This document shows positions 32,721 through 45,733 of a DNA stretch of 60,000 nucleotides, piece after piece. Both the position numbers and the translations under genes were made by a program. This stretch comes from Tubiluchus corallicola (taxonomy: Eukaryota; Priapulida; Priapulimorpha; Priapulimorphida; Tubiluchidae). Each line of letters begins with the position of its first letter. Position 1 is the first letter of the stretch. Below the pieces are notes generated by a model. That model saw only the letters and a program-made list of their open reading frames with translations. It ran no database searches and was not told where the DNA came from. The stretch lies in contig JAQGDQ010000122.1 in assembly GCA_030141605.1 (NCBI GenBank), forward strand, positions 319,001 to 379,000, read 5' to 3'.

Positions 32721-33483
32721 ATAGTCTCTATTTTGTGGAAAATGCCATTAAGGTTTAATTTTTTGTTGTTTCCTCAGATTGTTCAGAGTATTTATTTTAC
32801 TGCTACTCACCATAGGCAATTTATCTCTCGATAAGAAACACCTTTTCCTTCAGCCTCTTATCTGTGGATTTCTTTCACTGCATCACTTTTCTTTACATTA
32901 CCATTGGTGCTTTCTCTATTAACTATAGTATCACTGGCATCACAAAGAACATTATGCTGACTATTAGATACATGCATGACATATCACTAGCAAATTACCT
33001 ATGCAAATTCTATTTTTCTAAATTTGAATTCATACTTTGACATTCTGCTTGTAACTTGTTAAATTGAATGAGCTTTGGATCTCTTTGTGGACAGGTTGTA
33101 TTAAAGAAAATCAACAACATATATAGAAAATATTAACTGCTAATTTTACCATGAAATTTTCAACTTTTATTTGATTCAATTTTCCAATTTTTCCTATAAA
33201 AAAGCGGAAAAAATAGTAGTAAACATAATTTTTGAAATACATTTGATGGTACATTCAGTAATATGGAGATGGGAAAACAAATTCTAACAAAATATATGTA
33301 AGCCTAAATTATAAAAAACTATAGAAACATTACTTATTTAGAATGAAGTCATTAGAAATTAATATTGTTAAACCTAATGACACTACAAATTTTGCAAAGT
33401 AAACGGTATGAAATTACTGCACTGGCCTATAAAAGTTAATATGCAGTTATGCAGTTAATTTGCACAATAAACAAGTCCAACAA

Positions 33484-33995
33484 TAAGGCAATAAAAACAT
33501 TTTGAAAATTTTTCGCAATTAATGGCACTTAATTTGCACAGCAATACCAGCTTACAACAAATAATCAATACTGACAAGGCACAATTAACATCTTTGAGCT
33601 TCCTTATAAAATAACATAACAAAGTTTGTAAATTTTTGTTTAACAGTTTCAAAAATCAATGCAATAAAAACGTATTGAAAATTTGGCACTTTATTTGTAC
33701 GACATTACCAGTTCATAACAAACAATTAATACTGACAAGGCATGATTGACATCTTTAAATTTCCATATTAAATGACATAAAAAGATTTGTAAATATTTTT
33801 TTTAATAATTTCAATAATCATTGTAATAAAATTGTACAGAAAATTTCGGCAGTTAATTAACAGGACAATATAAGTTTATAAAGACCAATCAACACTGACA
33901 AAACACAATTGACATTTTAAGTTTCCACACAAAACAATTCAATTTCCGCACGAGTACAAACATTTTGCAAATGTACATTGAATTCTATTCAGTTT
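33484..33995 (+). repeat. Diverged tandem repeat, three units of about 162 bases
   Basis: Three successive segments share AATACTGACAAGGCAC, AATTGACATCTTTAA and TTTGTAAATTTTTGTTTAA-like blocks at intervals of 161-162 bases (landmarks near 33567, 33728 and 33890). The array directly follows the stop codon of the minus-strand gene ending at 34011, so it probably forms part of its 3' flank. Confidence 0.7.
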
Positions 33996-34010
33996 AATGT
34001 TTGAATTTAT

Positions 34011-37000
34011 TTACAAAGTAGAAGGTCGAGTACAACAAGCACATCGCAAGTAACCAGTCTCTCTAATGGGAAAGGCTCCTCTCAGGTAATGTGAAACGGC
34101 CACGGAGCATTCTTCTCTGACTGTCTGGAAAAGCGGATGCAACCGAGATTCTTTGCAACCCATCCACAAGCACAGCTTATCCAGGTTTTTCCCTGGCCAA
34201 AACACGTTCATGTTCATTCCATGTCTGTGTGAACATCTGAAGTCAAAATATAAAGAGGCCTCAAAGTTAAATTAAAACACCAACTACAGAGCCTTCAGCT
34301 GGAAAACAAGATAACAAACTTTTCTGAGATTTGCCATGTCATAATCATAAAGTCAAAGTGCCCCTTAAGTATCAAATTTTTTTCATTTTTCGCAGCTTTC
34401 AGCCTTCACAGATTTCTTCACCTATGAAGCAGAGGTACAATAACAAAAATTATAGGAAAAACTACATACAAAATGAAGGTGTACACTATACAATGACATT
34501 AAAAGAAGGGGTACCACAGTATCTTAATGAATATGATATCACTCATTTTAATGTAATTGTATACCTTTATATATATATAGTTTTACCCGTAATTTTTATT
34601 ATTCTACGCAAATTTACAGCTAACAAAGTCCATGAAGGAGGAAAGCCCCTGTGAAAAATAAAAAACTTTTGAGACTTGATGGGCACTTTGACTTCTCTAT
34701 AATTAGAGAGGCTTTACTAGAGGGACATAATGGTTCCTGCAACCAGATCAACATACATGAAGGCTGCTATATAAATGTATTTTTTGCATTAACATACACT
34801 GTAATTAAGATAATATACTAAGTCTTTGTCAGAGCATGAAGTGAGCATTTAAAAGGACAGCTGTCATCATTACCACAACCATCATCATGGACGTAAATTA
34901 AAAAATGTGTTACTGATTGTTATTGTCTAATACGTACTTGCTAATGAGTTGTCATTTAATAGTGATAGTAGTTTGTTTGGCTGTTACAGTTTCACAGGAT
35001 ATAGTACATTAGCATATGCAGATCTTTAAAAAATTATAAGAACACCATTTTCTGGAAATTGACCCAAAATTAACGGGTTGCGAGTATGATCTATAATTCT
35101 ATACCACATCCCGTGCAAGATATCAATTTTCTAGATATGGCTATGGCCGAGAAAAAGTAGCGGCAGACAGGCAATTGAAGTAATTCTATAGCACCCCACT
35201 GAGTTGGGGCAATAATAACAATTTTTCAGCTCCATGTCAGCTTTCAACACATAGATCAAAAACACAAGCCTCACAAACGTATTTTTGTCCTCATGTTCAC
35301 TTGTTTGCAGGCTGATATGTTTATAATATACGTAGTGATTGCGAAGACCTTTCTTTTTGTGCTGATAATATAACAGCATTTAACCAATCGTGGAGTTTTC
35401 CCTAGGTTTTCAGATAAACTGATCAAAACAACCGTAGTAACACTTTCAGTGAAATTACAAAGTCAAATTTTATAAAGTTGGCTGCTAAAAAACAACATTC
35501 TGTTGGTGAAGCTACACAAATATGGCAATCGAATGTGAAAAAGTTGTTAGTTAAAGTTTTTAGAACATTTAGTCAGCATAGCCGTGAAGCTTATTAGAGA
35601 TGGAAAATTGGTTGCACTTTCATAATCAATTAATCGGATATGGAGCCGATTAAGTAATTAACTGTAATTGATTATAGTTCTATTTTACGAGAAAACAGGT
35701 GCACACGAGGAGGTAGTGTTATAAAAATCATAAATTACAGCACAAACGTAATTAACCGAATTCACTGCAATAATGGCTATAATTCAATTTTTATAATTAT
35801 AAATAATATTATTTACTATTTTATATATTAGGCACAAAAACATGTATATACATTTTATACATGTCATAAATCATAAGTCATTTATTTCACATTATACATT
35901 TACAATAGTTTCATGTACAATATCTAGTGAAAGGACCTACAATGAACATAACACAAATAAGTTTTTATTGTTTCTGCACAAGAAAAGCCTCAAACACTGT
36001 TCACCTATATACAAATGTAAATGTGTTGCGGGCAATCAAAAAGCAGGGCATGTTACATTGTCCAAAAGTGAAAGAAAAAAAAGTAATGAAAATAACCTGA
36101 ATAATGTGTAAAAGTAAACAGTAAGATTACATAACCAGGATAAATAAGAAAGTTGCATGACTACTGTGTGCCATGCATGACAGCAAGAAAGTAAATCCTT
36201 GATAAGATCACCACATGTCATAAACATGGCTATAATCGTTATTTGATTTTTGTGGTACTGGCAAATGGACCAATTTTCACCGGCAACTGAAAATATAATC
36301 ATTGACTGGAAATAAAAGCTCAAATTGATTGAAAATATATTCTAAGTCTTACTTATTATCAGCATGACTGCAGTTCTAGTTATTAACAAATCCCGACACA
36401 AACCCACAGAGCTTGTATACTGGTAACCTACATTTCACTCTTGATTTTGTAATGACTTTTTGTGCCTTAGTAACTGGAGCATCACAAATTCATCTGATTT
36501 TTCATTTGGCTTAATTTCTAACATTGATAAAACATTTGAGTCAAAACAATTGTCTGCGCTCAATAAATAACATGCTGATTGCAAAAGGCTAGCTCTCTTA
36601 CATACTGAAATCTGGACTCAGCCACAGGGCTGATATTAAACTTCCAGCACTTCAGAAGATAGCCGGAATTTCAGGCAATCAGAAAAGGGATCACTCCAGA
36701 TCAGAAGACCCTGATTCGGTTCAGTAGTGATTAATAAATATTGATTTACCTTCTCACAATCCTCTTCAGATGTCTTGACATACGGGTATCATCCGTTTTG
36801 AAATCAGACTCAGATTGCGTCCTCTTTGATAACGACTCTAATCTCATGTCGTCTAAATCCAGCAGACCAAATTTACTCAATCTGTGCAGCTGTGTGTTGC
36901 TGTCTTGCAATTCTAGCCTGCTTAGTGCTTGTAGCTCCAGATGACTGAAACCCAAAATTTGGTCTTTAGAAAGCATTCCTGCTTTGCTAACCTGTAAAAA

Positions 37001-40000
37001 AGAGTTTAACATGAAGGATTAGGACTTGTGGTGATGAAACCGACAAATGTAGCTGTCGAACAACAAAACATTGAAAAATTACAAGAATCTAGGCTAGCAA
37101 AGCAAAAGTTTGTTATTCAGTTGATATCTATGATAATTTAAGTTCTAGTCTTTGACTGGAGAAACAACATTCGTATCGTGTAAATCGGTTAGGAGATTTC
37201 TATTTTCTGAACCTGTATTCATATTTTCACCTGTCTACTGAAGCCCTTTATCTTAAGTGGCCATTGACCTTCTTAGGGGAGCAATTTTCATAAAAAATAG
37301 CCACCATCACTTTGCCTTTTTATTGGAAAAACATCATAACACTGACATGTGAATATGAAACAGGAAGTAGGAAAACTGTGAATTAAAAAATACAAGACGA
37401 ACGTAATCTAATTAACTGGGATGGCAATGCCGAAAGTATCCATTTTATCGACTAACAAAAATCGAGTAAATATGTAACACAAAAATACACTTCCTATTGG
37501 TGTATGCTTATATACAGACAAATAAAATAAAATTGGTCAAAATATTGCATAGTACACATTGAAGTAGTTTAACAACAGGGTTGAGTACTGTACTGTAGTA
37601 AGCTGTTGCGCTGCAGCACAAGTTGAAAATTTTCAACTTTTTTCGATATTTACAAAAAGTCTACAAACTAATATAAATTGTTAAATTGAAATCTAATGCA
37701 AGACAACACCTTTGGTTCAAGTTAGGGTTAATTCCCCACACACAAGAAATTAGTTCATAAAGCAGATTACGGTAAGCGTCAAGATTGGGGTATTTAAATT
37801 GTGCGGAGAATTGTAAACTCCTTCCAAACCTTTTGCATTTTCGATTTACACACGGGACTGTATACATGATGTAAAACCTGCATGCTACTCAGAGTTAGCC
37901 TACAAGTGATATTACTTCGTCTTTTGGTCTTCTTCCTCTGTTCATCCACTTTATGAGATCATTCAACTGGTTTTTAGTTGAGCCCGGACCGAATGTTTTT
38001 CGTGAGAGCAAGGTGCAAGCGGCAGCTCCCGTTTGGTGTAACTGACAATGAGCATTGGGGTTTTCTTCAGGTCTTAAGATTCCTGCATAGAGAATACTAA
38101 ATTACATAATTTTTAGCAAAAAAAACACAAGATAGGCTGAAGTGAGACAGTAAAGAAAAGGAAAATATCATGACTGGTTAAATAAAGCAATTTAGATACA
38201 AATTTCCTTTATGACAATCACATTTCTGGTTTGGCAAATACACAACTACATATAATTCCACTTGAGTAGTTCAATTCAATTTTATTCAATTCAATTCAAT
38301 TCAGTTCCTTTTTGATAAATAATTAACTAACTAATTAACACAAGTAGATTATCACGAAATTATTAATGATATGTTCTTCCACCCCAACAATAAAGAGATA
38401 TTTGGTATTACAGTTGGCACAGAGATAACGAAATAAAATGTTTATGCTTAAGCTAGAGGATTTGAACCTAGGTCTCCTCATTGAGCTCTTCCAACTTGAC
38501 CACCAAGAATATTTTTTCAAGTTTTTCTCTATTTCTATCTCTGCCTCGAGTCACTAAATCACTTATTATTCCTCAGCACTTTCAATCACTACTAATATTA
38601 TCCTAATCAATTATATAAAATATGCAAGATTAGTTTTCTACTACAGTTTAAACAACTACATTATTTCAAATACAGTAAGTCCTCGGTTAACAATGCTGAT
38701 GCATTCCAACAAAATGCGACATTAAGCGAAACATCTCTAAACAAAGCGAAGACTTCCACAAAAAGTAATGTAAAAAAACAGAGATACGTTTCAGAGACAA
38801 AAAGATTAAATCATATAAGTTAAACATTCCATGAGTTTTATTCATATTTCTACTGATTAATGTCTTCCGGTTTGCCTAAACCAACTATTTATTTTACTCA
38901 CCAATACCTAGCTACAGTACTTTCTCTTTTGTTAACGTTTAAGCTTAGTCAGGGGTTCAACAATAAACACTGCAGAGTCAAAACTGATAGTTGGTATTGT
39001 AGTAAATCACTAGTAATACAGTAATCGCGTCTGTAGTCAATCGGGAAGCAAAAACATGTATAATAATTACACTGTTTACATTACTAGTGCATCTTTAGAA
39101 CAGAATAACACAATAGGTGTTTTTTAATGCCTCAAATTAGGTAAAAAATTTACTAGTCAAATAAAAATTTGCCTTGAGCAAAGGAAATAAATCAACCGTT
39201 AAAGGGAAACATGCATTATCAAGCGAAAAAAAGGTGTCAAATTATTGTCATTAAACAGGGAGTCGTTAAGTGAGGACTTAATGTATTTAAGAATGTGAAT
39301 AAAATATTGCTACTATCCCTGGCGCACATCTGCATACCGTTAATACACCATGTTGTGCAAAAAACACTACCTTTTCGAGCAAATTGTTCGCTGACATCAA
39401 ATTCTTCTTCTACAAACTTTTTCAAGACATGTTCGTACTCGCTCTTGACAATAGATTCTAACGTGGCAATCCACCGTCTTGCTGCTACGTGTTCATCACT
39501 AGTATCCTAAAAATTTCAAAAAACAAGCTAAACACTGGCTAATCCTATTCTGCAAATTCCTCCAATTCATCCAGTACACAGTTCTGGTTTCTCTGGGGAA
39601 GTGTGTAAAGGTGTTTCAAATCTTACTCACTTGTGAATAAGTATCTAACAGTCTTGCAACTAAAACTGCTGACATTTTTGCATTGCGAAGTGTTTGTGAT
39701 CTCTTCAACATCAAGTGGTTTGCTCACTCAATAGAAAGAATCGCTAAGTTAGTGAGTCTATTATTGCTCATAGTTCAGCAAAGATGATTTTTATTAATTT
39801 CAACTTAGAAAAACTCTGGCCACATTGACAGTTGTTTTTTTTTGTCAATGGTATTCTCAGTAATATCATAAAGTTTGGCATTGAAATTTGAAAATCATAG
39901 AGGAACAGCGCGACTATAAAACGGTGCCAACTAACCAACTTCAAAATTCAGCCATTTTGAAAAAGAATCATCACAAAAAATACCTCAAACTCACAAGAAA

Positions 40001-40388
40001 GTAATAAAACTTTAGTACTGGCAACCCTATGCGGTCCGCACACCCTGCACACCCCACAATTTGCTACTGTTGTTATTTTTTTAATCAAACTGAAATTCAA
40101 AAACAACTTTTCAGAGCTCTAATTTTTGCATTTGGTAGTCAAACCATGTAAGTAAACGCAACATGACAGTCTATAATAACAGGTACAAATAAAATGATCC
40201 ACAGCTTCCACTTGGCAACAACAAACCAAGCCAATAACAAATCTAGTCACATAACCTACCTGTTTAAGGTAGTCTGGTGTTTTTGCAGGAGTGGGAGCCG
40301 TCCTCAGCCTACCGGGACCAGATGCCTTTCTTGGCCTCAGCCTACCGGGACCAGACGCCTTTCTTGGCTTTCTTTCATCGAACCTACT
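34011..40388 (-). CDS. Uncharacterised protein, five exons (possible 3' half of EF-hand gene)
   Basis: Minus-strand exons 40260-40388, 39371-39506, 37916-38082, 36750-36991 and 34011-34236 have compatible phases (0, 1, 0, 2) and give about 299 residues ending at TAA. The first exon holds an 11-residue tandem repeat PRKASGPGRLR (33-base DNA duplication with one difference). Later parts include RRWIATLESIVKSEYEHVL, a helical segment (LGFSHLELQALSRLELQD), an acidic/Ser-rich stretch, and a Cys-rich end (MNVFWPGKNLDKLCLWMGC, YLRCACCTRPSTL). I recognise no catalytic domain. There is no start codon exon of its own between 40388 and the TGA at 41698. Alternative donor and acceptor choices (CG/GTGATT near 41700, CTAAGAG/TAGG at 40387) would join it in frame to the upstream EF-hand gene. 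Confidence 0.7.
37728..37822 (+). repeat. Small TIR-like element, copy 2
   Basis: GGTTAATTCCCCACACACAAGAAATTAG at the left and TTAAATTGTGCGGAGAATTG at the right form an imperfect inverted repeat. They match the ends of the element at 8136-8243, and a short AGTTAGGGTTA is shared near one end. It lies in an intron of the gene at 34011-40388. Confidence 0.5.
38275..38515 (-). mobile_element. tRNA-derived SINE
   Basis: On the minus strand, TGGTCAAGTTGG (38491-38502) fits the pol III A box. About 23 bases later, GGTTCAAATCC (38458-38468) fits the B box, which is close to tRNA spacing. A body of about 170 bases follows, ending in a (TTGAA)n-type tail at 38275-38310. The cloverleaf itself is poor, so this is a tRNA-derived SINE and not a tRNA gene. 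No clear target duplication was found. Confidence 0.5.
38673..39283. mobile_element. Tc1/mariner-type MITE with TA duplications (611 bp)
   Basis: The ends are inverted repeats, CAGTAAGTCCTCGGTTAAC at the left and the complement of CATTAAGTCCTCACTTAAC at the right, flanked by TA on both sides. TA duplications and ends of this kind fit pogo/Tigger-like Tc1/mariner elements. No transposase frame is present. The element lies in an intron of the gene at 34011-40388. Confidence 0.75.
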
Positions 40389-41134
40389 CTTAGACAAGAA
40401 AAATCTGATCACAACACTACTAAAGCATCAAAATTATTTATTTAAAACCTAATATTTTAACATCACCTCTAGCAAATGGTACAAAAATAGTTGAAAATCT
40501 TTCAATATTTAGTAAAAGGCTATACTGTTATTATGTTATTGTTGTTAAGTTTAATTATTATTATTTTATTTTACACACAGTGGGCATTTATCGTCTGAGA
40601 AAGAGAAGGGACGTTTTAATATGTTATGTATTAAATACACGAAAACATTATTACACACTTATCTTAATTATTGTAAACTTAGTGTCAAGTAACTTTGAGT
40701 TTATACTATGGGCCCCCCCCCACCTTTGGGACGCGAAGCGTTTTCGTTCGTGGGATCGCGTGCTAGTCAAAAAACTATTTTTAAAAATGCTCTTTTCATG
40801 AAAAGTAGGTCTTGTCTCCTCAGTCTCTCATTACTGGAAAGTGAAGCAGGGCTTTCCAGCTCTAAATGCGGTATACCAACACTTGATTTTGCAGCAAAAT
40901 GAAAATGTGCATTGTTCGGTACAGTGTACACCAAGAAAACGTGTCGCCATTCATTTTACGTTGGTTCTCTTTAGATACCTATTGCATTGCAATACTAGTC
41001 GCCGAGAAACAGGTGCAACCATCGCATGAATGAATTAATGAAACAATCATTCATTGTTCAGTAATTTGTTGAATAATAAGTTAAAATTAATAAATGCGGA
41101 CGATAATGATGTTTAATAGTACAACATGTGATTA

Positions 41135-41215
41135 TGTTCTTCGTGGGGTCACGATATGATGCAGGGTACTGGAAAGGGGTCACCATCAACAAAAGGTTGA
41201 GAACCAAAAGGTTTA
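41135..41215 (-). mobile_element. hAT-like element end (fragment)
   Basis: The minus strand reads TTTTGGTTCTCAACCTTTTG, then GTGACCCCTTTCC and CGTGACCCCACGAAG. The GGTTCTCAACCTTTT...GACCCC arrangement is characteristic of the ends of Charlie/Buster-like hAT elements. The other end is not clear. A C-run with ACCTTTGGGACGCGAAGCG near 40711-40745 may belong to it. Confidence 0.4.
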
Positions 41216-41697
41216 TATATAAAATTTATATTATATGTTAAAATGCTTGAAATCGTTTTAGTTAGTAAACAACTAATTTTCTCAAAAGCAGAAGTATGTG
41301 TACAATCTTTATCAAGGCAAAAAATGGTGGCAGCAAAATGCATGAAAAACACGATTAAATTATGACATTTGACTTTAAATAGTCTACAGTCATGATTGGT
41401 GAAAAAAGAAAAAATGTTAAAAACTGAGTACATCTTCAAATAGCATTTAAAATATGCTCAGTGTACAAAAGAGTTTGAAAAGCTGTTGTGCTGCAAAGTT
41501 AACGATTAATCAGTTACCTTTAAAAACACCTACCTGGATGACGTCGTCACATAAAAGTGATCAGGTAAGACAACACAGTTTATACATTCTGTAACAGTTT
41601 CTAACCAAAAGCGTCCTCTATAAATATCACATATTCTCTCTGTACATGTGAAATACAGTATCAATCACAATCGTGCAAAAATGACATTGAAGAAAAA

Positions 41698-43335
41698 TCA
41701 CCGTTCGTGCAATCTGCTTTTAGGCTTCAAAGGACTAGCTTTCTCGTCACCGAATTTCGAAGCCCTAAAAGTGGGAGGTAACTGTTCTTCCGAAAAGATA
41801 GGTGGCAGGACGGGATTTGGTAAGCTCTCGATTCTACCAAACCCACATTTCTCACGATCACGACTACCGTATCCAAGCCTAGCATGGTCCAGACTATCGT
41901 GTACCGGTCTACCATGATCTTGCACGTCTTCCACACGTCTAGACTGTTTTCTGCTTTCTCTCCTGAAGCTCTCGTCTTGGGTAACTGTCAATGGCATACT
42001 ACCTCGGAATCGAGTAAATTGTCTATTAATGCGTGGAAGTGCTACTTGCTGTGCCGACGAATGTCTTGAATCGGGTAATACGTCACACGGATCTATTGTT
42101 ACTCGATCAGGCCATCTGACACTGTAGACAGTGTAGTCGTGACAACGGCCGCAATCTTTGCAGTGGTCTCCAAATATATCGGAAGCTTAAAAACAAACAT
42201 GTAAATTGTTAAATGTAATATAGCTAAACTTATTAAAGATTAATGTTTAATCAACCTTATTACACTGTGCAGCTAATGACTTAAATGCTACTGTTACTAC
42301 TTCATCCCTCACTGAAAAGTATTTTGCACACAGGAATTTATGTACACAGAAAGTCCAACAAAGCTAAAGTATTTAGAACTAAGAAGTCATCCTGTCCTTG
42401 TTTTCGTGCAGAAAGATTTTAATATACTGGTCAATGAGGCGATTACAAAAGTTGAAAAGTGCACCAGGTAGCGATCTTTGAAACTAGGACGCTAATCCTG
42501 CTGCATACGTGATTTGCATAAGCTTCTGTAGTGCATAAAGAATTACAAAAAAATTTCAGAATGCAAGTAATATAAACAAGTGCTGAGAACGAGGGATTAC
42601 AAGCAAAAACATTGAAAAGTAATTCCTGTAGATTATAGAACTATTATATGGATTTACTTTTTGATCAAAGATATGCAACCATTAGTTACATTTACATCCT
42701 AGAACTCATGAACAAACAAGTAAAAAAACGTCTGTCTATAAGCGCCTTTAAATGTTTAGCTTACTGATCCTCTGTGTAAATATTTATTTTATTTGTCTTA
42801 TAGTAGATTTTTAAATAGCAAATTTTGGTTAAGCTTTATTCATTATTCTATAATACTTATTATGTACTGAAATAAACATAAAATATAAACAATAATAAAT
42901 TAATAAATAAACATGATTTATACATACCAATACCATAAAGGAAATTCTGAGCAGCGGTCATCCTTTGTGACAACTCTTGGCACGATATGTAGTCATTATT
43001 CTTGAGTATTTTATCAATGAGTTCATCGAGTTTATCATCAGATAAGCGCAATCCAATCTAAACTTCCAAAATAAGAATTAGAACTGATACTGGGTAGAGA
43101 AAACGGTCTTATTAAAAATATGAACGCCAATGTAAAAAACGCAATATGGAACTTTGTATGGAATGTTTCGACTGCCTTAACGGGCATCTTCAACCAGTTA
43201 GACCCACAACAATAAAACAGAGCCGATTCAATTAGGAAAACAGAGCTGTGAATGTTGTAACAACTTCATCAGAAAGAGGGAGAGGGAGAGGGAGAGGGAG
43301 AGAGAGAGAAAGAGAGAGAGAGAGGGGGGAGGGAA

Positions 43336-43369
<34 letters not shown>

Positions 43370-43375
43370 GGGGGA

Positions 43376-43436
<61 letters not shown>

Positions 43437-45701
43437 TAAAACCACGACCACGAAATATTTGGTTCACAACTTTCTTTGTGATTATATCCATACTGTGTGT
43501 GTAAATGACCGAAGATGAACAATAAACCTTCTTGTCAAAACTTTACATGCGATTACCACAGTGTTAACTCACTAAATAAATGAATTTTGGAAATTTTCGT
43601 TGCCTAATGGACCGTTAATTATTTAGAATATAAGAATAGTTACATACATACTTGTTTTAGAATTTGTTTCAGCTCCTCTCTAGACAACAGCCACTTCTTC
43701 TTGCCCGTCATTTGGAAAAGATCGGCTAATTTTAGTTTTTTCTTACTCAGCTGACGTGCTAATATCTGCATAGCACCGAAACTCGTTATTTCTTCGTAAT
43801 CTTCTTCTTCTTCAGACTCGGACTCGGACTCCTCTGAACTTTTTGGTTCTTCTTCCTGATTAAAACCAAGGGTATTTAAAAATCTTAGCATGTAATGTAA
43901 AATACAGTAGGTGCCGCTTAATCGACTCACGGTTAATAGACTCAATCATTTAATCGACTCAAAAATGCCATTTCTATTCAAATATACATAAACACTATCG
44001 GTAACTGACTCAAATAACTTCACTTAATTGACTCAATATTTTTCCTTCACGTACTTAAAATAAGACATTTGTATTTGCCCAAACAGCCTTTCATACTTTT
44101 ATGTCATCTTTACTTCCCCTTTGTACATTATGTATGTAGAAACAATCATGTCAAGTACCGTTTTGTTTGTAAACAGGTACTTTTATCATGCGCTAATACG
44201 CTAGCTTAGCGGTTTTGTTTTGAATATGTTACCCGCTAGCCCACTGCAATTAACCTCGTTACCCAAAGAATTTCTGGAAACTAAACATTTAATCACTTGC
44301 CTAGCAGTTTCCTTTTGATGCTCTAGTTACAAAACACGCTTTCAGACTTAATGAGTTAATAGTCAAAGATGCAGGTACAATACATTTACTGGCTATGTTA
44401 TGGAGAAATGTAAGAAAGCAGACGATTCAGAACTGTTTTAGTCATGCCCAATTCAGACTTGTAGGATTTAGAAAAGTATACTTTATAATTTATTGTTAAT
44501 TCATTTATATAAATTAATATTTTAAAATGTTTTTTCTAACTGCACAAAGGAATTTAGGCATTACTTCGTTTCTAAAATTGATTAAAAGCCTTGCAGTGTA
44601 TAGTAAGCTGATGACTCATACTTGTATAGCAGTAATACTACACCTATGATTGGTTAATAAGTTCAATCGATTAATTGGGTCCCAAAGTGAGTCTACTAAG
44701 CGGTGACTACTGTACATAAGTTTCTAATATCTACCAATGGTCACCTGTCTAACAGTATCATTTAATGTAACAGTATGAGTTACGAGTTTGCACTTTAATG
44801 CATTGACAATTTGTAATAGTATAACTTTTGTAATTTGTAGTATTGAGCTAAAATGGGTGAATCGACCAATCTAAATGAATCTAACTAGAAATAAAGAAAA
44901 AATAAACACCAAGTCTAAGTCATAGAAGTACCAATAAACCCAAAAGATAAATGTTTGTAGAGTAAATGTCAAACGAATTTCACTCCCACTCCTGATTTAC
45001 AGCTCCTACGATTACTTAGCTAAGCAAGTGCGCGCTGAGAGCAAAACCTTGTAAATCTAGACAAAATACTCCACATCTAGGAGTAGGACTATCCAAGCAC
45101 AGTTAATAGCAGTGATGTCACTTGTAAGTTTAACAAATATCTCTAGGATGCACTCTACATCTTTTGTGGAATTTAGAAAGAAAGAAATACAGTCCTAAGG
45201 AGTATGAAAAACAAACATCACTAACGATGCGTTTTTGACGACTTGTAGGGACCTAATCAGAGATGACAATAGTTACTGATATGTGCTAAATTGCCAGTAC
45301 GTCTAATAAGCCACATATTGATTTTAATTTGATAATTTAATTGTGTGGCAGATGGCAGAAACATGTGATTAAAAAATCAAATCCACTACTTTCTGCATAA
45401 AATGAAGAAAATTAAGTTACTCTGCCAGTCTACATTTATTTAGTATTTTCCATATTTTATTAATTTTCTGAAAAGATGTCACATTTAAACGCCGTGATTC
45501 ACATTTTGGTTTAAGTTGTATCTATTAGTACAACAGTGATTAGAATGGATACATATATGATCATTAACAATTATGGAACAGCACTAAGTGATCAACTAAC
45601 GTGTTTCATGCAACCTATATAAAAACCTCTCACATAAGGCTGCCAAGATATGCAGTGTTAAGATGTACAATAGAGTGGTAAGACACACACACGCACGCAC
45701 G

Positions 45702-45733
<32 letters not shown>

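Larger units (their letters stand above)
31741..34010. other. Stretch between NAA10 and the next minus-strand gene
   Basis: It should hold the NAA10 promoter next to 31740 and the 3' region of the gene ending at 34011. I see no TATA box, CpG-rich block or coding frame. A LINE fragment (about 32540-32720) and a diverged tandem repeat (33484-33995) are listed separately. Confidence 0.45.

Noticed and set aside
35580-35700. AATTA/TAATT-rich palindromic stretch as a MITE
   Set aside because: No paired ends or target duplication could be found.
38438-38510. Functional tRNA gene
   Set aside because: A and B boxes fit but the stems do not pair well, and a body and tail follow, so it was called a SINE.
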